From Serratia fonticola (GTDB lineage Bacteria > Pseudomonadota > Gammaproteobacteria > Enterobacterales > Enterobacteriaceae), in the NCBI RefSeq assembly GCF_006715025.1, contig NZ_VFMK01000001.1:1860001-1924000 (forward strand): DNA of 64,000 nucleotides, read 5' to 3'. The translations under genes and the position numbers were made by a program. Within the stretch, counting starts at the first letter, position 1; the number at the start of each line of letters is the position of its first letter. Of this stretch, positions 52,700 to 60,984 are shown piece by piece. Below the pieces are notes generated by a model. It did not search any database. It saw only the letters and a list, made by a program, of their open reading frames with translations, and was not told where the DNA came from.

Positions 52700-53713
52700 T
52701 TAGAATTTCAATAGGACCTTACAGCACTGTTTCTGGTCTTTTTCGAAGATCTCCATGGCATCCAGCACCTGCGTATAAGCAAACTGATGGGTTATCAGTT
52801 TTTCCGGTTGGATCTTGCGCTCTGTCATCCAGGTAATAACCTGAGGGAAGCGATTGCTGTTCAGGCGAGAGCTGTAAAGGGTAATTTCTTTACTGGTGAT
52901 GGCTTGCTGACTGATGACGCAAGGCTCCGCCGAGAACCCCATGATGCCGATGCGTGCAGCAGGCGACGCCAGGCCGATCGCCTCAGGCAGGATTGCCGGA
53001 TGGCAAGCGGCATCGATAATTAACGTTGGCTGGATGCCGAGCTTTTTCAGTTCTTCGGGCAGGTCGAGGTTGCCGTTGTTGATCACCCGATCGGCCCCGT
53101 TGGCGGTGGCCATGACCAGACGCTCATCAATACGATCTGCCACCACGATTTCTTTAACGCCGTAAACGCCACGCAGTGCCTGAATCGTGGTGAGTCCCAT
53201 TGGGCCTGCGCCATATACCAGTGCGATATCCCGGGGACCGGGTTGCAACTGGCTGCAGATGTTGGCGGCAATGGTAAAGGGTTCAACCATCGTCGCTTCG
53301 CTGTCTGGAATGCTGTCCGGGATGCGATGGGCATTTTGAGCCGGTAGTGTCACAGACTCGCTGAAGCCGCCGTCGCGGTGTACCCCAATGACCTGCAGTT
53401 TGCTACAAACGTTGGGGCGGCCTACGGAGCAGGGGTAACAATGGCCGCAACTGACCACCGGGTCGCCAACCACACGCTCGCCAATACGAGAGGGATCGAC
53501 ACCTTCGCCGGTGGCATCAATGTGGCCAAAGAACTCATGGCCGATAACGCGCGGGTATTTGGCAAACGGGTTATGGCCGTGATAGATATGCACATCGGAA
53601 CCACAAATCCCGGCGCTGGCGACGCGAACACGGACTTCACCTTGCTGCGGCTGTGGTAGCGGGCGCTCTTCAATCACCAGTTGCCCAGGCTGTTGAACAG
53701 TAATGCTTTTCAT
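52700..53713 (-). CDS. rspB: Zinc-type alcohol dehydrogenase RspB
   Basis: 337 residues, medium-chain dehydrogenase. Catalytic zinc ligands in AGICGSDVHIYHGH (Cys) and VIGHEFFGHI (His-Glu); the structural zinc lobe has CGHCYPCSVGRPNVC; Rossmann VYGAGPMGL. Close to E. coli RspB throughout and ending QCCKVLLKF. Likely oxidises a sugar acid or polyol in the cluster. ATG 53713 starts the family sequence (MKSITVQ); 14 bp after rspA. Confidence 0.95.
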   Translation of the reverse strand: MKSITVQQPGQLVIEERPLPQPQQGEVRVRVASAGICGSDVHIYHGHNPFAKYPRVIGHEFFGHIDATGEGVDPSRIGERVVGDPVVSCGHCYPCSVGRPNVCSKLQVIGVHRDGGFSESVTLPAQNAHRIPDSIPDSEATMVEPFTIAANICSQLQPGPRDIALVYGAGPMGLTTIQALRGVYGVKEIVVADRIDERLVMATANGADRVINNGNLDLPEELKKLGIQPTLIIDAACHPAILPEAIGLASPAARIGIMGFSAEPCVISQQAITSKEITLYSSRLNSNRFPQVITWMTERKIQPEKLITHQFAYTQVLDAMEIFEKDQKQCCKVLLKF

Positions 53714-53727
53714 AGATGTTCCTCGGT

Positions 53728-54942
53728 TTACCAATTCCACAGTGTGCCGTCTTCCAGGCGTGCTACCGGCAGGTAGGCCGGATCGTAGGGATATTTTGCA
53801 GCCAGCTTTTCGTCAAACTCGATGCCCAACCCTGGTTTTTCACCCGGATGCATATAGCCGTTGTCGAAGCTCCAACTGTGCGGGAACACGTCCAGCATCT
53901 GTTCGGAATACCCCATGTATTCCTGTACGCCGAAGTTAGGGACCCAAAGATCAAAATGTAACGCGGCCGCCATACAGATTGGCGAAAGATCGGAAGGCCC
54001 GTGTGAACCGGTCCGTACCTGATACAGTGAGGCAAAATCAGCGATGCGGCGCATGCCCGTGATGCCCCCGGCATGGGTGATGGTGGTGCGGATGTAATCG
54101 ATCAGTTGCTCTTCAATCAACTGTTTGCAATCCCAGATGCTGTTGAATACCTCGCCAACGGCAATCGGCGTTACGGTGTGCTGACGGATCAGACGGAAGC
54201 ATTCCTGATTTTCAGCCGGGGTGGGGTCTTCCATCCAGAACAGGCGGTATTGTTCGATACTTTTACCAAAACGGGCGGCCTCGATCGGCGTCAGGCGGTG
54301 GTGCATGTCATGCAGTAAATGTTCGTCGAAGCCGAATTTATTGCGCACGGCATCAAACAGTTTTGGGGTGAAATCGAGGTATTTCTCTGTCGACCACAGT
54401 TGTTCTTCCGGCCAGTTGCCTTTGGTGGCCGGTTCATACGCCAGTCCTTTGCCTTTGGCCATCCCATAGGTGGTTTTCATCCCAGGTACGCCGCACTGCA
54501 CGCGGATGGCCTTGAATCCCATTTCCTGGTGTTTGGCGTAATCGTCCAGCACTTCGTCTATCGAGTGGCCGGTGGTATGGCAATAGACCATGACGCCGGT
54601 ACGTGAAGCACCGCCCAGCAGTTGATAGAGCGGCATATTGGCGGCTTTGGCTTTGATATCCCACAGTGCCATATCCACAGCGGAAATCGCCGACATGGTT
54701 ACCGGGCCACGGCGCCAGTAAGCGCCCTTGTAGAAGTACTGCCAGATATCCTCGATCTGGTGGGCATCGCGACCAATGAGTTGCGGACAAACGTGATCTT
54801 GCAGGTAAGAGGCCACGGGGAGCTCGCGGCCATTCAATGTGGCATCACCGATACCGGTAAGCCCGTTGCTGGTGGTGATCTTCAGCGTGACGAAATTTCT
54901 TCCCGGGCAGGTGACGAACACCTCGGCTTTAACAATTTTCAT
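53728..54942 (-). CDS. rspA: RspA, mannonate dehydratase family of the enolase superfamily
   Basis: 404 residues, same length and nearly same sequence as E. coli RspA. The enolase-superfamily acid/base and metal ligands are visible: MHHRLTPIEAARFGK, WMEDPTPAENQECF, AVGEVFNSIWDC, the TTITHAGGITGM strand and the TGSHGPSDLSP His loop. Family members dehydrate D-mannonate, some with low efficiency; the gene was named for an effect on RpoS-related starvation sensing. First gene of rspA-rspB-ydfJ-ydfI. Confidence 0.96.
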   Translation of the reverse strand: MKIVKAEVFVTCPGRNFVTLKITTSNGLTGIGDATLNGRELPVASYLQDHVCPQLIGRDAHQIEDIWQYFYKGAYWRRGPVTMSAISAVDMALWDIKAKAANMPLYQLLGGASRTGVMVYCHTTGHSIDEVLDDYAKHQEMGFKAIRVQCGVPGMKTTYGMAKGKGLAYEPATKGNWPEEQLWSTEKYLDFTPKLFDAVRNKFGFDEHLLHDMHHRLTPIEAARFGKSIEQYRLFWMEDPTPAENQECFRLIRQHTVTPIAVGEVFNSIWDCKQLIEEQLIDYIRTTITHAGGITGMRRIADFASLYQVRTGSHGPSDLSPICMAAALHFDLWVPNFGVQEYMGYSEQMLDVFPHSWSFDNGYMHPGEKPGLGIEFDEKLAAKYPYDPAYLPVARLEDGTLWNW

Positions 54943-55003
54943 GACATCCAGACCCTGTTCTTGATGATAACGTATGGACGAAAAGTACGCTTGAACTAAC
55001 TAC

Positions 55004-55015
55004 CATACAAGTATG
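55004..55015. promoter_or_regulatory. Candidate RspR operator upstream of rspA
   Basis: CATAC-AA-GTATG is a perfect 5-bp inverted repeat 62 bp before the rspA ATG. A partial match, ACCATACTAG, occurs upstream of rspR at 49492-49501. FCD-type GntR regulators use short palindromes of this kind. Inference. Confidence 0.45.
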
Positions 55016-55121
55016 ATTTGTGAAAGTTGCCGACAGAGATCACATTTATCCGTGGAGTAACAATAACAACAGGATGGGTAAAATCGGGGATGACAGAGGA
55101 AAGAGCCCAGTTTCCTGGCCG

Positions 55122-55207
55122 CAGACGGCTGACAAAGTCAGAGAGCTGGGAGAGCGTGCCGGTGGGGTCTTCGTGGCGTAAGCCACCGACACGCTAGGCC
55201 CAGGGGG
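55122..55207. repeat. Dispersed intergenic repeat, copy 2
   Basis: CAGACGGCTGACAAAGTCAG, CTTCGTGGCGTAAGCCACCG and GCTAGGCCC occur in the same order and spacing as at 48586-48677. It can fold (GTGGCGTAAGCCAC). Located between rspA and yegS; otherwise this 318-bp gap holds only the rspA regulatory region. Confidence 0.75.
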
Positions 55208-55260
55208 CTCGGTTTAACAAGCCGGTTGTCATCAACCTCAGGCCCTGTATCTGGTCGTGC

Positions 55261-56160
55261 TTATCCCAGCAGATCGCAATTGGGGGGCAGACGACATTCA
55301 ATGGCACTCGGTAGCACTTCGATACGGAAATGTGTACCTTTCAGCGGTTCACCATCAAGGTTGAAGGTAATTTCATGTGGTGCACTGATCTCAAGCCAGG
55401 GGAGTGAGGCGTCAACAATATTGCTGTCCTCTTCACCACTGAACAGGATATTGATCAGTGTCGGCAACAGCTCTTCGGCAGTCAGCAACCGCACCTGCAA
55501 CAGGCCATCGTTGATAAGCGCATTCGGGCATAACTGCTGCCCGCCACCGGCCTGTTTGCCGTTACCAATACCAATCACCAGCGCCTCTCCGGCCCAATGG
55601 AAATCCGGGCCACGGATCTCACAGTTGTCGGCTTTCAGCGCGTCCAGGCGCAGTAAACCATGAATGAAATAGGAAACCCCACCCAGGGCGGCTTTTAACT
55701 TTTCCGGTGTTTCGGTCGTGATACGTGTGCCAAAACCACCGGTGGCCATATTGACGAAGTAGCGCTGATCGTTCACTTTTGCCAGATCGATAGGCACCGC
55801 CCGGCCCTTGATGGCCAACTGCAAAGCTAACTCCGGCTGCAGCGGGATGGAACAGGCGGTAGCAAAATCGTTGGCGGTCCCCAGCGGAAGAATGCCCAAG
55901 ACTGGCCGCCGTTCTGCCGGCAGTTGTGCCAGTGCGGCGGCGACCTCGTTGATGGTGCCGTCTCCTCCACCCGCGATCACGGTTTCGACCTGTAACTGGC
56001 TGGCCTCTTTGACATAGCGGGCGGCATCGCCATGCTCCCAGGTGACTCGGACGTGCAGGATCAGCGCTTCATCCCGCAACATTTTCACTGCGGCACGGAC
56101 CTCTTCGTTACCGGCACTTTTACCATTGATGATAAGCAGTGTTGGTGCGTATTGACTCAT
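55261..56160 (-). CDS. yegS: Lipid kinase YegS
   Basis: 299 residues, as in E. coli. Diacylglycerol-kinase catalytic domain: TLLIINGKSAGNEEVR, VIAGGGDGTINEVAAAL (nucleotide-binding GGGDGT), LGILPLGTANDFATA, GGFGTRITTETPEKLKAALGG. The E. coli enzyme phosphorylates phosphatidylglycerol in vitro. ATG 56160 (MSQYAPTLL) is the family start; the frame is open 47 codons further. Confidence 0.94.
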   Translation of the reverse strand: MSQYAPTLLIINGKSAGNEEVRAAVKMLRDEALILHVRVTWEHGDAARYVKEASQLQVETVIAGGGDGTINEVAAALAQLPAERRPVLGILPLGTANDFATACSIPLQPELALQLAIKGRAVPIDLAKVNDQRYFVNMATGGFGTRITTETPEKLKAALGGVSYFIHGLLRLDALKADNCEIRGPDFHWAGEALVIGIGNGKQAGGGQQLCPNALINDGLLQVRLLTAEELLPTLINILFSGEEDSNIVDASLPWLEISAPHEITFNLDGEPLKGTHFRIEVLPSAIECRLPPNCDLLG

Positions 56161-56542
56161 TCCTGTACCTCGGGTGAAAAAGGGTGTGTGGTGTCCATGG
56201 TGTCGTACATGGCCTGGCGGCAGAGCGTCAGTTTTTCCGCATTCTGGTTCAGTGCGCCTGCCATCGCCTGAAACATGTTGGCTATCAACGATAAACCACA
56301 AGCCAGCGGCGAGCTATAAGAATATTCAAGTAGCAGATAAGCGCGATATTTATTTAACGGAATGGACTGCCGTCTCGATATTTTCGCTGCAAGAGATAAG
56401 CGTTCGTATTAACGGAATGTCTCATTACTATAGGATAATTAATATGTCAGGAAAATAATGGCTAAATAGGAGGAGGAATAAACTGAGAAATATCTCAATA
56501 AGAAACGCGATGAATTCAGTTTATTGAAAAACAAAAGAAAAG

Positions 56543-56568
56543 GCCAACCCAAGGGAGATTGGGTTGGC
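56543..56568 (-). terminator. Hairpin with minus-strand T-run between trhP and yegS
   Basis: GCCAACCCA / TGGGTTGGC with an 8-nt loop; on the minus strand it is followed by CTTTTCTTTTG, so it ends leftward transcription from trhP. On the plus strand it runs directly into TAAGGAGGTGGTTCC. The stretch 56161-56540 is AT-rich with no gene seen. Confidence 0.65.
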
Positions 56569-56593
56569 TAAGGAGGTGGTTCCTAGTATTGCT

Positions 56594-56656
56594 ATGCAAA
56601 TATTTTCGTTCTTTGTTTTAAGCAGCTTGATAATAACCAGACTGTACGTTAATTGA
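56594..56656 (+). CDS. Candidate 20-residue hydrophobic peptide
   Basis: ATG 56594 opens MQIFSFFVLSSLIITRLYVN and stops at 56654. Upstream, TAAGGAGGTGGTTCC (56569-56583) is almost fully complementary to the 3' end of 16S rRNA, but its core lies some 16 bases before the ATG, further than usual. Length and composition resemble small type I toxins or single-pass micro-proteins. No antisense promoter was identified. Very tentative. Confidence 0.25.
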   Translation: MQIFSFFVLSSLIITRLYVN

Positions 56657-56715
56657 TGTGATCTGTTTCTAATATTTGCGAAAAATTACCGCCCGTTAGG
56701 GCGGCGATAAAAATG

Positions 56716-58068
56716 TTAACCGGCCTGGCTATTATCAAGCGGTAAATTGCGGATCAGTAACGCGTAATTGAGGTCTACATCTTCCGGGATGGGCAAATAA
56801 ACGATATGGCCGTTGCCCGGCGCGACGTCGATTGCCTCGCCTTTCTTGTTTTGCAGGCTTTCCAGCGTAAACACCACGTTGCCGCCAGGCGTCATCATTT
56901 CCACGCTGTCGCCAAGCAGGAATTTGTTTTTTACATCCACTTCGGCCCAACCGTTACGGCGTACGCCAGTGAATTCCCCGACAAATTGCTGACGTTCAGA
57001 AATTGATGAACCGTAATCGTAGTTCTGGTGAGCATCGTGAGTATGGCGACGCAGGAAGCCTTCGGTATAGCCGCGGTGTGCCAGGCCTTCCAGCGTGGTA
57101 AGCAGGGTCGGATCAAAGGGCTTACCGGCAGCGGCGTCGTCAATGGCACGGCGATAAACCTGTGCGGTACGGGCGCAGTAGTAGAACGATTTGGTCCGGC
57201 CTTCGATTTTCAGCGAGTGTACGCCCAATTGGGTGAGACGTTCAACATGCTGAATAGCGCGCAAATCTTTGGAGTTCATGATGTAAGTGCCGTGCTCGTC
57301 TTCAAACGCGCTCATATACTCGCCCGGTTTCTGCGCCTCAGAGAGCATAAACACCTTATCGGTTGGCGCACCGATTCCCAGCGTGGGTTCAATGTTTTGT
57401 ACCGCAATGGGCTCATGCATATGCACGATACTGCCGGTGTCGTCTTCTTTGCCTTCTTCCGCCTTATATTGCCAACGGCAGGCATTGGTGCAGGTGCCCT
57501 GATTGGGATCGCGCTTGTTGATATACCCGGACAACAGGCAGCGGCCAGAGTAGGCCATGCACAGCGCGCCGTGAACGAAGATCTCCAGCTCCATATCCGG
57601 CACCTGGCTGCGGATTTCGGCAATCTCATCCAGCGACAGTTCGCGTGAGAGGATAACGCGCGTCAGCCCCATCTGCTGCCAGAATTTTACGGTAGCCCAG
57701 TTGACGGCATTGGCCTGCACGGAGAGATGAATGGCCATATGCGGAAAAGCCTCGCGGACCATCATGATCAAGCCTGGATCGGACATGATCAGGGCATCCG
57801 GGCCCATATCGATCACCGGTTTCAGATCGCGCAGGAAGGTTTTCAGCTTGGCATTGTGGGGGGCAATGTTGACCACCACGTAGAACCTTTTACCCAGTGC
57901 ATGGGCTTCATTTATCCCTTGCGCCAGATTCTCGTGGTTAAATTCGTTGTTACGCACTCTCAGACTGTAACGTGGCTGGCCAGCGTATACCGCATCGGCA
58001 CCATAGGCAAAGGCATAACGCATGTTCTTCAGCGTTCCCGCCGGAGAGAGGAGTTCTGGTGTAAACAT
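56716..58068 (-). CDS. trhP: tRNA uridine-34 hydroxylation protein TrhP (YegQ), U32 family
   Basis: 450 residues close to E. coli YegQ. U32 hallmarks are present: ELLSPAGTLKNMRYAFAYGA, HLSVQANAVNWATVKFWQQ, EIFVHGALCMAYSGRCLLSG, NQGTCTNACRWQY with the cysteine set for an Fe-S cluster, and VHSLKIEGRTKSFYY. It takes part in prephenate-dependent 5-hydroxyuridine formation at tRNA position 34. Monocistronic. Confidence 0.95.
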   Translation of the reverse strand: MFTPELLSPAGTLKNMRYAFAYGADAVYAGQPRYSLRVRNNEFNHENLAQGINEAHALGKRFYVVVNIAPHNAKLKTFLRDLKPVIDMGPDALIMSDPGLIMMVREAFPHMAIHLSVQANAVNWATVKFWQQMGLTRVILSRELSLDEIAEIRSQVPDMELEIFVHGALCMAYSGRCLLSGYINKRDPNQGTCTNACRWQYKAEEGKEDDTGSIVHMHEPIAVQNIEPTLGIGAPTDKVFMLSEAQKPGEYMSAFEDEHGTYIMNSKDLRAIQHVERLTQLGVHSLKIEGRTKSFYYCARTAQVYRRAIDDAAAGKPFDPTLLTTLEGLAHRGYTEGFLRRHTHDAHQNYDYGSSISERQQFVGEFTGVRRNGWAEVDVKNKFLLGDSVEMMTPGGNVVFTLESLQNKKGEAIDVAPGNGHIVYLPIPEDVDLNYALLIRNLPLDNSQAG

Positions 58069-58209
58069 AGTGATTCTCGGTCTGATTTCAGGTCAGCACC
58101 GCGCCACCCAATGGCGCAGTGAAAGCGGGGAATTGTAGCGGTAGCTCGGCAAGAAATCAGCAGTTAACCGTAATTATTCAGGGGGGATTGATCTTCGTCA
58201 TGAGAAAAA

Positions 58210-58232
58210 TGCGCGGCGACGGGTACCGCGCA
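58210..58232 (-). terminator. Terminator of yegP
   Basis: TGCGCGG / CCGCGCA stem; on the minus strand followed by TTTTTCTC, 15 bp after the yegP stop. Confidence 0.8.
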
Positions 58233-58247
58233 CTGGTTGAAGGCGGT

Positions 58248-58586
58248 TCAGACACTCAAATCACGGATATCGGTGGTAGGACCATTTTTCATCACAGATT
58301 GAACGCCATTTTTTGCCGCACTTTCTGAGCTGTACATCTGGCTGGTGCCAATCACCTGATGGTTTTTGGCTTTCAATACGAAGTAGGGTTTGCTATTGCT
58401 GCTGACTTTCACTTCAAACTGCGTCTCATGAGGGGCGTTGGTTTGCACAGAGGCGATACCGTTTTCTGCAGAGGCTTTGCTGGCGTACATTTCACTGGAA
58501 AGGATGATCTCGCCATTGCTGGCCTTCAGGGTGAAGTGATATTGCCCGTTACTCGATTTTTTTAGCTCATAATGACCCGTTGCCAT
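58248..58586 (-). CDS. yegP: DUF1508 protein YegP
   Basis: 112 residues with two tandem DUF1508 repeats: GHYELKKSSNGQYHFTLKAS... MYASKASAENGIASV and TQFEVKVSSNSKPYFVLKAK... MYSSESAAKNGVQSV. Each repeat is a beta-beta-beta-alpha unit; function is unknown. E. coli has it in the same place between baeR and yegQ. Confidence 0.95.
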   Translation of the reverse strand: MATGHYELKKSSNGQYHFTLKASNGEIILSSEMYASKASAENGIASVQTNAPHETQFEVKVSSNSKPYFVLKAKNHQVIGTSQMYSSESAAKNGVQSVMKNGPTTDIRDLSV

Positions 58587-58884
58587 CGTTCATGTCCTTC
58601 AGGTTGCAAATAAGTGAATTAAGTGTAGCCAAAAGCACGCAAAGGGGCGGTATAGGCAATAAAGTAATGTGTAATAGCGCTCAAAAAGAGAGGGATGCTT
58701 GCCGGCATACGGCAACGGCAAAGTGTTATAGCGTGTTGCTTACCCGTATGGGAAAGCAAGGCTGTGGCATGAGATCAACGGATTGTGGCGCATGGATAGA
58801 GGTGGGATGCGACCCGTGGTGACTCACGGGCGGGCGTTCACACTGGTCGCAGAATGGGATGCTGAGAATTGGCCCCGTTAATTG
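58587..58884. other. Gap between yegP and baeR, nothing recognised
   Basis: 298 bp without a credible gene. It must hold the yegP promoter and the end of the baeR transcript; no clear hairpin or -10/-35 pair stands out. Confidence 0.5.
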
Positions 58885-59601
58885 TCAGAGCCCATTCACC
58901 AATCGGCACTGCTCGGCTTCCCAACGGTAGCCCACACCGTAGACCGAGCGGATAAAAGCCTTGTCCCCATCGATCAGCTCCAACTTGCGGCGCAGATTTT
59001 TGATATGGCTGTCGATGGTACGATCGGTCACCACGCGGTAATCGTCGTACAGGTTATTCAGCAACTGCTCGCGTGAGAATACGTTACCCGGCTGGCAGGC
59101 CAGGGTTTTCAGCAAACGAAACTCAGCTGGCGTCAGATCCAGAATGTGCCCCTGGTAGCTCGCCTGAAAGCGTGGCTCATCGATATGCAGCAGCGCTTCA
59201 TCATCGTTGTTTTCCAATGGTCGGTAACAGCGGCGCAGAATGGTTTTTACTCTGGCAACCACTTCTCGCGGGCTATAGGGTTTGCAGATGTAGTCATCTG
59301 CACCGATTTCCAGCCCCAGCAGGCGGTCAATCTCCTCTATTTTAGCCGTCACCATCATGACCGGAACGTCGGTAAAACGGCGCAGTTCACGGCAAACGGT
59401 TAACCCGTCACTGCCCGGTAACATCAAATCCAGCAGAATAAGTGCCGGTGGGTGTTCATGTACCGCAGGGACAACCTCGCTGCCGTTGGTCAGCCAACGG
59501 GTGGCGTAGCCAGCGGCCTGGAGATAATCCACCAGTAATTGGCCCAACTTGGGCTCATCTTCCACAATCATTATCTGAAGTGGCTGATTAGGATTTTCCA
59601 T
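58885..59601 (-). CDS. baeR: Envelope-stress response regulator BaeR
   Basis: 238 residues, OmpR/PhoB class. Receiver with IMIVEDEPKLGQLLVDYL, phospho-Asp in LILLDLMLPGSDG, MMVTAK and ADDYICKPYSPRE; winged helix with LTPAEFRLLKTLACQPGNVFSR and TIDSHIKNLRRKLE. Controls mdtABCD and other efflux/envelope genes with BaeS. ATG 59601 (MENPNQPL), 12 bp after baeS. C-terminal gene of the mdt-bae operon. Confidence 0.96.
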   Translation of the reverse strand: MENPNQPLQIMIVEDEPKLGQLLVDYLQAAGYATRWLTNGSEVVPAVHEHPPALILLDLMLPGSDGLTVCRELRRFTDVPVMMVTAKIEEIDRLLGLEIGADDYICKPYSPREVVARVKTILRRCYRPLENNDDEALLHIDEPRFQASYQGHILDLTPAEFRLLKTLACQPGNVFSREQLLNNLYDDYRVVTDRTIDSHIKNLRRKLELIDGDKAFIRSVYGVGYRWEAEQCRLVNGL

Positions 59602-59613
59602 CAAGAAACCTTG

Positions 59614-60984
59614 TTATTCACCAGAGTTGAGGAAGTCTACTGTAATGCGCACGCCGCCGAAAGGCGAGTGCTGTGCGTAGATCTTACCGCCATGGGCCTC
59701 CACGATATTCTGGCAAATAGACAACCCTAGCCCAGAGCCGCCACTGGCACGGTTACGTGAGCCTTCGGTACGGTAAAAGCGTTCGAAGATGCGCGCCAAT
59801 TGTTCATTGTTCACCCCGGGCGCGCTGTCTTGCCAATAAATCCGTACCATGCCTGGCAGGCGTTCGATACCGATCTCCAGTTTGCCGCCGGGATCGGTAT
59901 AGCGCAGGCTGTTTTCCAACAGGTTATTGAATAATTGGTTGAGACGATCCGGATCGCCAAACAGCGGCATCTGCTCGGGCAAGTGAGTGACGATCTCCAG
60001 CTGTTTGGCATGAAAACGTTCGCGGAAAGCGGCCACGGCGATTTGTACCAGATGCACACAATCCACCGGTAATTTACGGTAGGCCAGGGCGCCAACATCA
60101 GACAGTGAAAGCTGGTGCAGATCGTCCACCAGTTTGGTAAGGGTTGAAACCTCCGCCTGCAGTGAACTCAGGGAGGCGGGGGTCGGTTGGCGAACCCCGT
60201 CCTGCAAGGCTTCCAGTTCACCACGCAGCACGGCTAACGGGGTACGTAATTCATGCGAGACATCGGCCATAAAGGCGCGGCGCATCTGTTCATTCTTTTC
60301 CAGTGAGGTCGCGAGCTGGTTGAAGTCTTGTGCCAGCCGACCCAGCTCATCCTGGCTGCTCACCGCGACTCGGGCACTGAAATCGCCTGCCGCGAGCCGA
60401 TGCGTGCCGCCCACCAGGCGTTTGACCGGTGCCAGCAAGCCACGGGACATCAGCCAGGTGACCGCGGCTGCCAGCACTGTCGATAGTGCGACAATCAGCC
60501 AACTGGTTCGACGCTGCTGGCGATCGAAGTTGATATCGGCGTTGCGCGTCAGCCTCTCTGGCGGTGTGGCAACCACCCAGCCAACGATTTGATTATTATA
60601 GCGGATCGGATGGCGGGTTCCCTCTCTGGGGACGGGGCCTGAGTGGCCGACCAGGCGATTATACTGGTTATCCACCACCCAGAATTGCGTACGCCAGCCT
60701 TTGGGCGGCATATTGTGGCTACTGTCGCTGTTTTGTTCAAACGAGCGCATGATCTGATACACCACCTGATCGTTATTACGCAGAAATGCCCAGTTACCAT
60801 GGCGGCGGTACTGGTCTTCCAGGGCATCGCTGAGCATAGAGATACGTTGCTCATTGCTGTGCTTGATATAGTCAATAAAACCGCGTTCGAAGCTCAGGCG
60901 CACGCCCCAATGCATGGTGATCAACACCAACATGCAGGTGGCGAAAATCGCCATAAACAGCTTACCGGTAATGCCAATTCTCAT
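59614..60984 (-). CDS. baeS: Envelope-stress sensor kinase BaeS
   Basis: 456 residues: TM1 at about 7-27, periplasmic sensor to about 160, TM2 (SWLIVALSTVLAAAVTWLM), HAMP (LLAPVKRLVGGTHRLAAGDF), HisKA with MADVSHELRTPLAVLRGE, HATPase with NNLLENSLRYTDPGG, GGSGLGLSICQNIVEAHGG. Senses envelope damage and toxic compounds such as indole. Overlaps the mdtD stop by four bases. Confidence 0.96.
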   Translation of the reverse strand: MRIGITGKLFMAIFATCMLVLITMHWGVRLSFERGFIDYIKHSNEQRISMLSDALEDQYRRHGNWAFLRNNDQVVYQIMRSFEQNSDSSHNMPPKGWRTQFWVVDNQYNRLVGHSGPVPREGTRHPIRYNNQIVGWVVATPPERLTRNADINFDRQQRRTSWLIVALSTVLAAAVTWLMSRGLLAPVKRLVGGTHRLAAGDFSARVAVSSQDELGRLAQDFNQLATSLEKNEQMRRAFMADVSHELRTPLAVLRGELEALQDGVRQPTPASLSSLQAEVSTLTKLVDDLHQLSLSDVGALAYRKLPVDCVHLVQIAVAAFRERFHAKQLEIVTHLPEQMPLFGDPDRLNQLFNNLLENSLRYTDPGGKLEIGIERLPGMVRIYWQDSAPGVNNEQLARIFERFYRTEGSRNRASGGSGLGLSICQNIVEAHGGKIYAQHSPFGGVRITVDFLNSGE

